Under the pieces are notes generated by a model. That model did no database searches and had not been told where the DNA came from. It saw nothing but the letters and a program-made list of their open reading frames with translations. Source: Gemmatimonadota bacterium (lineage in GTDB: Bacteria; Gemmatimonadota; Gemmatimonadetes; Gemmatimonadales; GWC2-71-9). Taken from it: 6,348 nt of DNA. The position numbers and the translations under genes are program-made. The DNA is taken from assembly GCA_003221985.1 (NCBI GenBank), contig QHUQ01000266.1, forward strand, positions 1-6,348, given 5' to 3'. Positions 1 to 6,159 of this stretch are shown here, in pieces (within the stretch, counting starts at the first letter, position 1; each line of letters starts with the position of its first letter).

Positions 1-574
1 CCTGCCAGATGATTTCCGGCTGGGGTGGTATCCCCAGGAGGACTACCTCGGCGTACAGCACAACCGATTCGCGCAGCGCGGTGAGCACGACAGCGTCTTG
101 GACACGTGCGGCAAGGCCGACGAGCGAGATGTCGTCGTCTTCCTGGGCCGCGGCGAGCGCGGCGGCTGTTACTCGTGCAATGGTCCAGTGAGGCCGCGTC
201 TTGAGCAGGGCCTGAGAGAGCGCATCCCGCCCGACGGGCAGGAGCCTGCCCTGGTGTTGCGCACAGCCGTAGAGCGGAGCTGACACCACCTGCTCGAGCC
301 GTCGAAACGCAGGTAGTCCGGCCACCTCCGACTTACGGTGGTCATCGACCTGCTGCAGCGTTCGCATGAGGCGGAAGTACTCCGTCAGCTGTTCCTCATC
401 TGCGTAATAGCCCTCAACCGGGAGATTGGCAGGGGCGATGGTGAGAGCGGAGGCAACTTGTCGCGCACAACTGAGGAGCTCGGCGCGCTCCTGACGCTTC
501 ATCGCATCGCGATACAAGTTGTCCAGAGCGAGGAGGAAGACTCGATTGTCGACGACGTGCCGAGTGGTGAACAC
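1..574 (-). CDS. Unrecognised soluble protein, 3' end beyond the window
   Basis: A minus-strand frame stays open from a TAG at 605-607 to the left edge of the window, giving about 191 residues from the GTG at 572-574. It begins V-F-T-T-R-H-V-V-D-N-R and continues through segments such as VEGYYADEEQLTEYFRLM and DISLVGLAARVQDAVVLTAL. There is no signal peptide or membrane helix. The composition suggests a mainly alpha-helical cytoplasmic protein, and I recognise no family. It is the first gene of the cassette that starts at the crossover point by base 608. An upstream in-frame CTG at 593-595 would add T-E-R-L-A-P-V and cannot be excluded; an internal ATG lies near residue 29. No clear ribosome-binding site precedes either start. 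Length, strand and position behind an attC support a real gene. Overlapping plus-strand frames here are shadows. Confidence 0.72.
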   Translation of the reverse strand, partial: MFTTRHVVDNRVFLLALDNLYRDAMKRQERAELLSCARQVASALTIAPANLPVEGYYADEEQLTEYFRLMRTLQQVDDHRKSEVAGLPAFRRLEQVVSAPLYGCAQHQGRLLPVGRDALSQALLKTRPHWTIARVTAAALAAAQEDDDISLVGLAARVQDAVVLTALRESVVLYAEVVLLGIPPQPEIIWQ

Positions 575-602
575 AGGTGCGAGTCTCTCTGTCAGAGGCG
601 CG

Positions 603-743
603 GCCTAACGGATCGCGCTTACGCTGCGGGCGACATGCCAGCAGGGCGCCGCGTACGTGAACGTTAGTTCGTGCGCGCTAGCGCACAACATTCCGCTTCC
701 CTTAGAGCGATAATCGCCCGCCAGCTTGAAGCGCTTGTTAGGC
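603..743 (-). repeat. attC recombination site, 141 bp
   Basis: The site runs from GCCTAAC (603-609, R' on the minus strand) to GTTAGGC (737-743, R''). The inner arms are CGCTTACGCTG and CAGCTTGAAGCG; the first departs from the CGCTTAAGCTG of the other four sites, so the stem is slightly less well paired. The variable part holds a perfect apical hairpin, GTGCGC (671-676), loop GCTA, GCGCAC (681-686). It ends the large kinase cassette and lies 11 bp past the stop of the secreted-protein gene. IntI recombinases recognise such sites as folded bottom-strand hairpins. Confidence 0.9.
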
Positions 744-754
744 TGCGCCCTCTT

Positions 755-1204
755 CTACCGAAACCCCAACGTCAGCCCCAGAGGGAGAACCCAACGCGGC
801 AGCGTCCCCGTTGAGCCCCACCACTCAGCTCCTACACTGATCCCAACTCCAGCGATCGTGTACCACTGGATGCCAGGCGCCACACTGATCCCTGTCTCCA
901 CACCGAGAGAGGAGGGACCACTGCATCCGGGAAAGGCGCAGGGGGGATAATAGGCTCGGTGACTGACAGTCGTGACGCCCAGTTCTACCAGGCCGGCGAA
1001 GTCTGACGCAAACGGGCGACCGACATACGCCGACACCTGAAAGCCCGTGCCCTGAAGCGTAGCATCCTGTTGGTTGTCGATGAGCGCGAGGTTGGGCCGA
1101 ACGCCGCCGAAGAGGCTTGAGCGCTGCTGGGCCGGTACCGTCGGGGGGTGCGAGAGCGTCGCGATGAATAGGGCGACGACTACGAGCTGAGGCGAGTATC
1201 GCAT
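755..1204 (-). CDS. Small secreted beta-rich protein, probable outer-membrane barrel
   Basis: 149 residues. Residues 1-25 form a clear Sec signal peptide: short basic start, hydrophobic core VVVALFIATL, and probable cleavage after V-P-A before Q26. The mature part of about 124 residues alternates polar and hydrophobic residues with many glycines (for example GISVGAEWW and LPLGLTLGFR) and ends in an aromatic-basic pair, as in small outer-membrane beta-barrels. Two cysteines (PPCAFPGC, about residues 90-95) could form a disulfide. The ATG at 1202-1204 is preceded by a strong Shine-Dalgarno sequence, AGGAGGT at 1208-1214, the best in the window. It lies 122 bp after the kinase stop, with a promoter-like element between, so it may be transcribed on its own. 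The exact family is not recognised; a lipocalin-like or other periplasmic beta protein is the main alternative. Confidence 0.75.
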   Translation of the reverse strand: MRYSPQLVVVALFIATLSHPPTVPAQQRSSLFGGVRPNLALIDNQQDATLQGTGFQVSAYVGRPFASDFAGLVELGVTTVSHRAYYPPCAFPGCSGPSSLGVETGISVAPGIQWYTIAGVGISVGAEWWGSTGTLPRWVLPLGLTLGFR

Positions 1205-1241
1205 CGGACCTCCTCCTCGAAGCGGGACCGCGTGCTAACGG

Positions 1242-1270
1242 AGGCTAGGTGATGTCGTCGGCCCCGTCAA
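1242..1270 (-). promoter_or_regulatory. Candidate sigma70-type promoter for the secreted-protein gene
   Basis: On the minus strand, TTGACG (1265-1270) is followed after exactly 17 bp by TAGCCT (1242-1247). The first box matches the -35 consensus at five of six positions; the second matches the -10 consensus at only three of six. A start a few bases downstream would give a short leader carrying the strong ribosome-binding site at 1208-1214. The location, between the kinase stop and the next ATG, is right for a promoter, but the weak -10 box and unknown host sigma preference keep this tentative. Confidence 0.4.
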
Positions 1271-1326
1271 TGGATACCCGGTGTCGCAGGGGCATCGTCA
1301 CAACGGTGGCGCCGCTCGGAACTGCT

Positions 1327-3543
1327 CTATTGCGCCTCGGTGATCGCCAGGAGCGCCCGACCTCGCGGATCCGTCCGCAATCCGTCGAGCCGGGCACTTC
1401 GACCATGAATAACAATCATGGGGTCGTGCTGCTCGACCGCCGCCTGTAGGACGTCGAGGGCCACCTCGCGCTCGCCCAGAGCCATCAGAGCTGCCGCCAA
1501 CACCGCAGAGGGCGGCAAGCGGCCACCCTTGGACGCGCGCAGCACGCCGATCACTCGCTGCGCCTCCACGGTGCGGCCCCCCCTCGTCAACGCATACGCC
1601 AACGTGGATTGCACTTCCGACGCCCGCACGCTTGGCAACTCCAACATGGTGGACAATGTGCTAACGGCCTCATCGAACCGTCCCGCATCCGCCAGTACGG
1701 CGCCGAGGTGGAATGCCGCGAGCCCGAAGGTAGGGTCGTCGTCAAGCAGCTGCCGCACCATGGCCTCCGCCTCCCGGTATCGACGCTGGTTGATGAGCAG
1801 CAAGATCGGACCGATCCTGATGACGGGCGATACGGGTTCTAGCTCCCCGGCGCGGGCCAGTTGTCGGTGCGCTTCCGCGAACCGTCCCAGATGAGTCAAG
1901 TGCAATCCGTACCAGAACCGGGCGGTCGCCGCAGTTGAATCGAGCGCGATCGCACGGTTGAAGTCGCGTTCGGACTCCGTGTTCTTCCAAAGACAGGCGT
2001 TCATCAAGCCTTGGACCGCCCACGCCTCGGTCAGCGTTGAGTCGATCGCAAGGGCGCGTCGTGCTGCCTCGCGTGCCTCCTCTACCACCTCGTCGGTATC
2101 GACGTCCTCATAGAACGGCAGCACAGCCTTGGCGAGCGCGATGCCAGCATATGCGCGCGCGTAGCCCGGATCGCGCTTCACGGCCTCCTCGAAGAGCCCA
2201 ACGGCCCGGTGAACCGACGGCGCATTGCGGCGATTCCACAGATAGAGACCCTGGAGGTACAGCGAGTGAGCTTCCGGGTCGGTGGTTTCCTGACGGACCA
2301 AGCTGACACGGGATTCGTCGGCGAGCGTAGCGCGAAGCTGGGTGGCGACGGTGCGCGCGATCTCGGCCTGAATTGCGAAGATGTCCTGCAGTCGGCGCTC
2401 GTACTGCTCGTTCCACGTGATCGACCCGTCGACGCCCGACGACAGCGTAACGGACACACGGACTCGGTCACCGTCCCGGCGCACACTGCCTTCCAACACG
2501 CTCGCGACACGCAGCTGCCGCGCGACCTCGCGGGCGTCGAGTCCCCGTGACGCCAGAGCCCGCGCGCTGGTTCGCCCAATCACCTGAAGTCCGGCCTTCG
2601 CCAGCGCACCCGTCATTTCCTCGGCCAGTCCCGCGCCGAAGTAGTCGTTCGATGGATCGCCGGACAGGTTTGTGAGGGGCATCACCGCGATGGACATGTG
2701 TTGCGGGGTGGCCGAGGGCCGCCCCGAGGGCGTGAGCTGCCACCAGACGGCGGTGAGCGCGATCAGCCCGACGGCCGCCGCCAGGAACCAGCGCCGACTA
2801 CGCAAGCGAGGCGCGGCCAGCAATGCCGGAGCGACGGCGTTCCGCTCGCGCCCCAGGGCGTCGACGAAGTGCGAGGCCTTCATAAACCGATCGGCGGGAG
2901 CCTTGGCCAGCGCCTTCGCGACGGCTGCCTCCACGACCTCCGGCACCGTGTCCCGCAGCGTGCGCAAGGACGTCGGCCGGTCCGCCAGCAGTTTGGCGAT
3001 GATGCCCAGGGACAGGCCGCTCTCGGTCAAGCGCGTTCCCGCCGCCACGCCCACGGCCAGTGCGATGCCGAAGTCCGTGAGCATCGCTTCCCCCTCGAAC
3101 AGCAGGATGTTCTCAGGCTTGATGTCCCGGTGAATCACCCCCTGGCGGTGCGCGTACTCGAGAGCGCCAGCGATGTGGCGTGCGATGGTCAGGGCATCCT
3201 CCAACGGCAGTTGCCCCTCTCGGTTCAAGCGGTCGCGGAGCGACTCCCCGCGTACGTACGGTAGGACATACCAGAGAAAGCGGTCTGTCTCGCCGCTATC
3301 GATGAGCGTGAGGATGTGGGGATGGTCCAGCGCAGCAGTGATTCGGATCTCAGCCAGGAACCGGTCGGCGCCGAGCACCGCGGCCAGTTCCGGGCGCAAG
3401 ACTTTGAGGGCCACGTCGCGGTCGTGCTTGACGTCGCGGGCGAGGTAGACGGTGGCCATCCCACCTGCTCCCAGCGTGCGCTCGATCCGGTAGCGCTCAT
3501 CGAGCGCTGCCTTCAAGCGATCCAGCGACGCAACGTCCGCCAT
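1327..3543 (-). CDS. Ser/Thr protein kinase–TolB-like–TPR protein with internally deleted kinase domain
   Basis: 738 residues from the ATG at 3541-3543, chosen because MADVASLDRL followed by YRIERTLGAGGMATVY is the normal start of this kinase family. The frame is open up to a GTG at 3667-3669, but the extra 42 residues are atypical. In order: glycine-rich loop 25-33, ATP-binding K47, helix-C E65, catalytic loop HRDIKPEN 138-145, DFG 157-159, a membrane helix about 253-270, a TolB/FlgO-like domain about 283-408, and TPR repeats from about 420 to the C terminus. The protein should be a membrane-anchored kinase with an external TPR scaffold. The oddity is after SLG at 178-180: the sequence jumps directly to IIAKLLADRP, so the APE motif, the F-helix aspartate and neighbouring residues, about 45-50 in all, are missing without a frameshift (junction about 3003/3004). 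Phosphotransfer is doubtful. Only a weak AGAAGG precedes the ATG. It is the first gene of a very large cassette. Confidence 0.9.
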   Translation of the reverse strand: MADVASLDRLKAALDERYRIERTLGAGGMATVYLARDVKHDRDVALKVLRPELAAVLGADRFLAEIRITAALDHPHILTLIDSGETDRFLWYVLPYVRGESLRDRLNREGQLPLEDALTIARHIAGALEYAHRQGVIHRDIKPENILLFEGEAMLTDFGIALAVGVAAGTRLTESGLSLGIIAKLLADRPTSLRTLRDTVPEVVEAAVAKALAKAPADRFMKASHFVDALGRERNAVAPALLAAPRLRSRRWFLAAAVGLIALTAVWWQLTPSGRPSATPQHMSIAVMPLTNLSGDPSNDYFGAGLAEEMTGALAKAGLQVIGRTSARALASRGLDAREVARQLRVASVLEGSVRRDGDRVRVSVTLSSGVDGSITWNEQYERRLQDIFAIQAEIARTVATQLRATLADESRVSLVRQETTDPEAHSLYLQGLYLWNRRNAPSVHRAVGLFEEAVKRDPGYARAYAGIALAKAVLPFYEDVDTDEVVEEAREAARRALAIDSTLTEAWAVQGLMNACLWKNTESERDFNRAIALDSTAATARFWYGLHLTHLGRFAEAHRQLARAGELEPVSPVIRIGPILLLINQRRYREAEAMVRQLLDDDPTFGLAAFHLGAVLADAGRFDEAVSTLSTMLELPSVRASEVQSTLAYALTRGGRTVEAQRVIGVLRASKGGRLPPSAVLAAALMALGEREVALDVLQAAVEQHDPMIVIHGRSARLDGLRTDPRGRALLAITEAQ

Positions 3544-3861
3544 GGCGGGGGCGCCTTCTAGGAGGTTGGCGGGAAAGATGCGCTCAGGTAGTACTAGCCA
3601 CCAGAGAATCCAGAAGGTTAAGCCGGCGTTGGAAGCCCGGGCGGCCAGGACCTTGCTCGGACGGCGCACGAAGGCGGTAGCTTGAGGCGCGTGACGGTGC
3701 TCGCGCGCGTCGCATTCAGATGCTCTAGCTGTTTGTTTGGCGACGAATCGCGCAAGCTCGGGTTAAGAAGGGTGCGCCACCCCGCCCGGTCGAGGAGGCT
3801 GCGTTGCCGCGGTTGGTGCAGGACTCCGGATCTTCTCAGGCGGGGAAATCGCCAAGTTGCG
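3544..3861. other. Noncoding leader of the kinase cassette, 318 bp
   Basis: This stretch lies between the attC at 3862 and the kinase ATG. Part of it (3544-3669) is open in the kinase frame from a GTG and would encode a hydrophobic stretch, LTFWILWWLVL, but that extension is not usual in the family and no ribosome-binding site precedes the GTG. It is most likely a leader carrying the kinase promoter; I could not find a convincing -35/-10 pair in it. No attC-like core, tRNA or convincing small gene is seen. Confidence 0.5.
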
Positions 3862-3923
3862 GCCTAACGGACCGCGCTTAAGCTGCGGCTACGCGCGCCG
3901 CCAGCTTCAAGCGCTTGTTAGGC
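3862..3923 (-). repeat. attC recombination site, 62 bp (short form)
   Basis: GCCTAAC (3862-3868) and GTTAGGC (3917-3923) flank arms CGCTTAAGCTG and CAGCTTCAAGCG, which pair with one extra base in the higher-coordinate arm, the mark of L''. The central part is only a small GC hairpin, so this is a compact site, less than half the length of the other four. The end of the gene at 3907-4644 is read through R'' and into L''. It closes the lipoprotein/membrane-protein cassette and precedes the kinase cassette. Confidence 0.92.
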
Positions 3924-4644
3924 GGCTGCCTCGTCGGACTCGAAGTCTTGCTTCAATTTCCGGACATGATTCTGGTTCCTGAAACTCCTCTTTCGCTTTG
4001 TTCGCAGTGTTGGGGTTCACTTCCCAATCTTCATTGCCCGAATCGAAGACGGTGAACTTGTTCTTATGTTGTTCGACCGCCCAGACAACTTTGCCTGCAC
4101 CATTAAGATAAATACGAATGTTTGTGATGACGCGGTCTACATACACGAATCGGAGCGTACCCTTAACGTCATAGTACCGTTCCACTGTAAATGACTCCCG
4201 ATCTGAACCAATTTGTTCAAGCTGATACAGCCGAGGTCGGTTCTGGGAATCCAATAGCAGCATCTCTGACTTTATGGGATAGGTCGAGCATGAAGGTGAC
4301 TCAACATTAAACCGTCTTGTTTTGGTTTTATATATGCTTTCCTTAATTCCGTTCTTGATTTCGTCATATATCACCCGTACTTCGTTGACGTCCGGATGAT
4401 TCTTCCAGTCCTCCATCGTTACAGCATACTGTATCGAACGGCGCTCAGTCACTGTGAGCCATCCGAGATTTACTGCAATGATGAGACCGAACACCGCAAC
4501 TCCAAGATATATGCAAGGAGCCAACAGCCAACGCGCAGCGCGGTGACGTCGGCTGCTTCGGTCTGAGATCCACAGACGTGAAGAGGGTGGAACAGCACCC
4601 GACCCGCGGCGGCCATATCCCGCACGGCGGCCTTCAATGAACAA
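3907..4644 (-). CDS. Single-pass membrane protein of unknown function, AT-richer than its neighbours
   Basis: 245 residues from a TTG at 4642-4644. The N-terminal 37 residues are basic and proline/serine-rich, followed by a hydrophobic helix at about residues 40-62 (WLLAPCIYLGVAVFGLIIAV) with arginines in front, predicting a cytoplasmic N terminus and an external or periplasmic C-terminal domain of about 180 residues. That domain has two well-separated cysteines (CSTYP and ESCPE) and mixed charged/beta character. The family is not recognised. The start overlaps the end of the upstream lipoprotein gene by 11 bp, suggesting coupled translation, but the start is uncertain: a GTG near residue 51 would cut into the helix. 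The last codons lie inside the attC, with TGA at 3907-3909. Bases from about 3960 to 4520 are visibly richer in A/T than the rest, suggesting a different origin. Confidence 0.7.
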   Translation of the reverse strand: MFIEGRRAGYGRRGSGAVPPSSRLWISDRSSRRHRAARWLLAPCIYLGVAVFGLIIAVNLGWLTVTERRSIQYAVTMEDWKNHPDVNEVRVIYDEIKNGIKESIYKTKTRRFNVESPSCSTYPIKSEMLLLDSQNRPRLYQLEQIGSDRESFTVERYYDVKGTLRFVYVDRVITNIRIYLNGAGKVVWAVEQHKNKFTVFDSGNEDWEVNPNTANKAKEEFQEPESCPEIEARLRVRRGSRLTSA

Positions 4645-4993
4645 TTACCTTCGCCGCATATGCCTTAGGGGGACACGACTCCAAGATCACACCGTCGTCT
4701 CCCATGAATGCCGAGACCTTGCGCCCGACCGTTAGGGCAGACGTGTCAGCGCGGGTGCCGTCCTCATAAACAATTCTGGTATCCGGCCCAAAGGATACGA
4801 TAGCTCCGTGCCCGCACGCATTGAGAGGAGACACACCAGAATCACCAACCAGCATGGCCGGAGAGTGATCGTCGGCTAGGCGCAACGTTATGGTGCCCGT
4901 CCTGATGAGGTAGTAGGAGTGCGATGCACAGGCCGGCGCGAGCAGGAGTGAAGCCGCACTGAGCGAAACCGTGAGGACATTCCGCAAGAGCAT
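4634..4993 (-). CDS. Small putative lipoprotein with OB-like beta domain
   Basis: 119 residues. Residues 1-22 are a lipoprotein-like signal, MLLRNVLTVS then a hydrophobic run ending LLLAPAC; the -3 to +1 motif A-P-A-C is an imperfect lipobox, so cleavage by ordinary signal peptidase is possible. The mature part, with TITLRLADD, GAIVSFGPDTRIVYEDG, LTVGRKVSAF and AAKVIVH, has the strand-turn rhythm of small OB-fold-like domains such as DUF5666; that likeness is a guess from pattern only. Two further cysteines occur (NACGHG and ESCPP). The ATG is at 4991-4993, only 8 bp from the attC and about 14 bases past the crossover point, with no Shine-Dalgarno sequence between, so translation may be leaderless or depend on a transcript from upstream. 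It is the first gene of a two-gene cassette. Confidence 0.75.
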   Translation of the reverse strand: MLLRNVLTVSLSAASLLLAPACASHSYYLIRTGTITLRLADDHSPAMLVGDSGVSPLNACGHGAIVSFGPDTRIVYEDGTRADTSALTVGRKVSAFMGDDGVILESCPPKAYAAKVIVH

Positions 4994-5001
4994 GGGCAGC
5001 G

Positions 5002-5136
5002 GCCTAACGGATCGCGCTTAAGCTGCGGGGCGAGCGCCGGCGGGTGCAAGCACCGCACCCTGCGGTACGAGCGTCGGCGCACAAACGCACGCCTCCTCTA
5101 AAAGCCGGCCCCGGCAGCTTCAAGCGCTTGTTAGGC
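5002..5136 (-). repeat. attC recombination site, 135 bp
   Basis: GCCTAAC at 5002-5008 and GTTAGGC at 5130-5136 bound arms CGCTTAAGCTG and CAGCTTCAAGCG, with one extra base in the latter. The region between is almost the same as that in the site at 6160-6296, with only scattered substitutions and small length changes (shared blocks include CCTGCGGTACGAGC, GTCGGCGCACAAAC and AAAGCCGGCCCCGGCAGCTT). It lies one base from the hicA stop codon and closes the hicBA cassette. Confidence 0.93.
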
Positions 5137-5137
5137 A

Positions 5138-5323
5138 TCACGGCTCCGGGATGGACAGGTCACGGCAGATCTTACGGGCGAGGAAATCGTTGATGTCACG
5201 ATGCCGCGGCACCGTGGATGTCTTGCGGGCCGATCGATTCACATACACAGAGTGGTGGGCGCCTTCCCGCAACAACTCGCAGCCATGGGCTTCGATATGG
5301 CGAACGAGGTCACGCCGCTTCAA
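5138..5323 (-). CDS. hicA: HicA-family mRNA interferase toxin
   Basis: 61 residues, the usual length for the HicA/YcfA family. HicA proteins fold as a double-stranded-RNA-binding-like domain and cleave mRNA, and are blocked by HicB. The fold signature is intact: MKRRDLVRHIEAHGCELLRE, then G-A-H-H-S-V-Y with the catalytic histidine at H24, then VNRSARKTSTVPRH and a C-terminal IND-F-ARKICRDLSIP helix. The start is TTG at 5321-5323, overlapping the hicB stop by four bases (TTGA), so the two genes are translationally coupled with antitoxin first. The stop is one base before the attC. No damage is seen, so the toxin is probably active. Confidence 0.92.
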   Translation of the reverse strand: MKRRDLVRHIEAHGCELLREGAHHSVYVNRSARKTSTVPRHRDINDFLARKICRDLSIPEP

Positions 5324-5544
5324 GCGGGCGTGATCTTAAAGCGTTCGCGGATGACGGAGCGGGTGCCGAGGGCCTCTTGAGCGAGTGTGCGGTTGGCCTC
5401 GAGAACCAAGCGCACGGCTTCGTCGAGGTTGGCTCGGGCTTCCTCGAGCGTCGCCCCCTGGGTGTTGGCACCCGGAAGTTCTTCCACGAAGGCAATGTAG
5501 CCTTCCGGCACCTTCTCGAACACGGCGGTTAGTTGAAGGGTCAC
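5320..5544 (-). CDS. hicB: HicB-family antitoxin
   Basis: 74 residues from the GTG at 5542-5544. The HicB N-terminal domain, a partial RNase H-like fold, is plain: LTAVFEKVPEGYIAFVEELP, then GANTQGATLEEARANLDEAV and LVLEANR. It should bind and neutralise HicA and, in many systems, repress its own operon. This is the short form that lacks an obvious C-terminal DNA-binding helix-turn-helix. An in-frame TTG at 5551-5553 would add three residues and is possible; GTG gives the usual spacing to LTAVFEK and has a weak GAG upstream. hicB precedes hicA with a four-base overlap. The cassette leader before it is under 40 bp, so any own promoter must reach into the attC; a TTACAT near 5558-5563 could serve as a -10 box but this is weak. 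Confidence 0.9.
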   Translation of the reverse strand: MTLQLTAVFEKVPEGYIAFVEELPGANTQGATLEEARANLDEAVRLVLEANRTLAQEALGTRSVIRERFKITPA

Positions 5545-5576
5545 GGGACTCAATGTAACAAAGATGCGCTCGTGAT

Positions 5577-5718
5577 GCCTAACGGATCGCGCTTAAGCTG
5601 CGGGCGCAACGCCCGTGGGCGCAAGGCGGTGGACCGGCAGAAACAAAGGCTTGCCAGGCGAGCCAACGCAACTCTTCCCTACTTGTGTGCGCCCGGCAGC
5701 TTCATGCGCTGGTTAGGC
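5577..5718 (-). repeat. attC recombination site, 142 bp
   Basis: GCCTAAC (5577-5583) and GTTAGGC (5712-5718) with arms CGCTTAAGCTG and CAGCTTCATGCG. The high-coordinate arm carries A-to-T relative to its sisters and the base beside R'' differs (CTGG rather than CTTG). The interior is largely unlike the other long sites, apart from a local inverted pair around GGGCGCAACGCCCG (5602-5615). The stop codon of the membrane-protein gene is formed by the TAA inside R''. It closes the 583-bp cassette. Confidence 0.9.
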
Positions 5719-6153
5719 GGCGCCGTCATCGCGCGACGCAAGGTTGGATGCGTCATGTGCGTGCGTGCTGCGCAGAACCACGGCCGCACCCAGGAAGCCG
5801 AGAGCAGCTGCAATCAAGATTCCATCGCCATGAGCAAATGACCTCGGGAGGAACCAGCCGACTACACCGCCGACAGTCGCCCCGACGGTGAGGCCACCGA
5901 AGGCGCGTCCCAGCGGTACGCGGCGAAGCAGGAGCCATCCAGCAAGTGGGGCGCACCCTGCCCCGAGCATGGCCCCTAACGTAGCAGCAACCGCGAAGAG
6001 CAGAGGCTCATTGAGATGATCGTAGTCCCCCGAAAGCACCAAGCTGATAGCGAGGGCAACGGCTCCGGCGACACCGCCGAAGACCGCTCCGGCCGCCGAA
6101 AGGCCGAGCGTCACGACGAAGATGCGGCCAGGACTGTATCGAGTTATCGCCAA
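5713..6153 (-). CDS. Small integral membrane protein, about four helices, unknown function
   Basis: 146 residues from a TTG at 6151-6153, which begins A-I-T-R-Y-S-P-G-R after the initiator. A longer in-frame reading to 6207 would use coding from within the neighbouring attC and is unlikely. Four glycine- and alanine-rich hydrophobic segments follow: IFVVTLGLSAAGAVFGG through ALAISLVL, then LLFAVAATLGAMLGAG through GWLLL, then FGGLTVGATVGGVVGWF, and ILIAAALGFLGAAVVL. The C terminus is hydrophilic (STHAHDASNLASRDDG). Small-residue repeats suggest tight helix packing, as in small transport or channel-like proteins, but no family is recognised. The stop TAA is provided by the R'' core of the attC, which ties the gene to its cassette. 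No good ribosome-binding site precedes the TTG; a GTG about 12 codons downstream is an alternative. Confidence 0.7.
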   Translation of the reverse strand: MAITRYSPGRIFVVTLGLSAAGAVFGGVAGAVALAISLVLSGDYDHLNEPLLFAVAATLGAMLGAGCAPLAGWLLLRRVPLGRAFGGLTVGATVGGVVGWFLPRSFAHGDGILIAAALGFLGAAVVLRSTHAHDASNLASRDDGAA

Positions 6154-6159
6154 GGCGCC

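Noticed and set aside
338..667. Plus-strand open frame of 109 codons
   Set aside because: It overlaps the longer minus-strand edge gene and runs into the attC at 603; strand disagrees with every other gene of the array.
671..686. Perfect hairpin GTGCGC-GCTA-GCGCAC as a transcription terminator
   Set aside because: It lies inside the attC variable region and has no following T-run on either strand; it is better explained as the apical stem of the folded attC.
1231..1247. Possible decayed attC near GCTAACG between kinase and secreted-protein genes
   Set aside because: Only part of one core box matches, and no partner box or pairing arms are found; kept only as a possibility in the findings.
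3544..3669. N-terminal extension of the kinase with a hydrophobic stretch
   Set aside because: Family members start near MADVASL; the extension begins at a GTG with no ribosome-binding site and is best treated as leader, though a signal-anchor role cannot be fully excluded.
5317..5326. GCTTCAAGCG at the hicB/hicA junction, same ten bases as in the attC arm
   Set aside because: No GTTRRRY or RYYYAAC core lies at the right distance; the bases are accounted for by the hicA start region. Chance or convergent.
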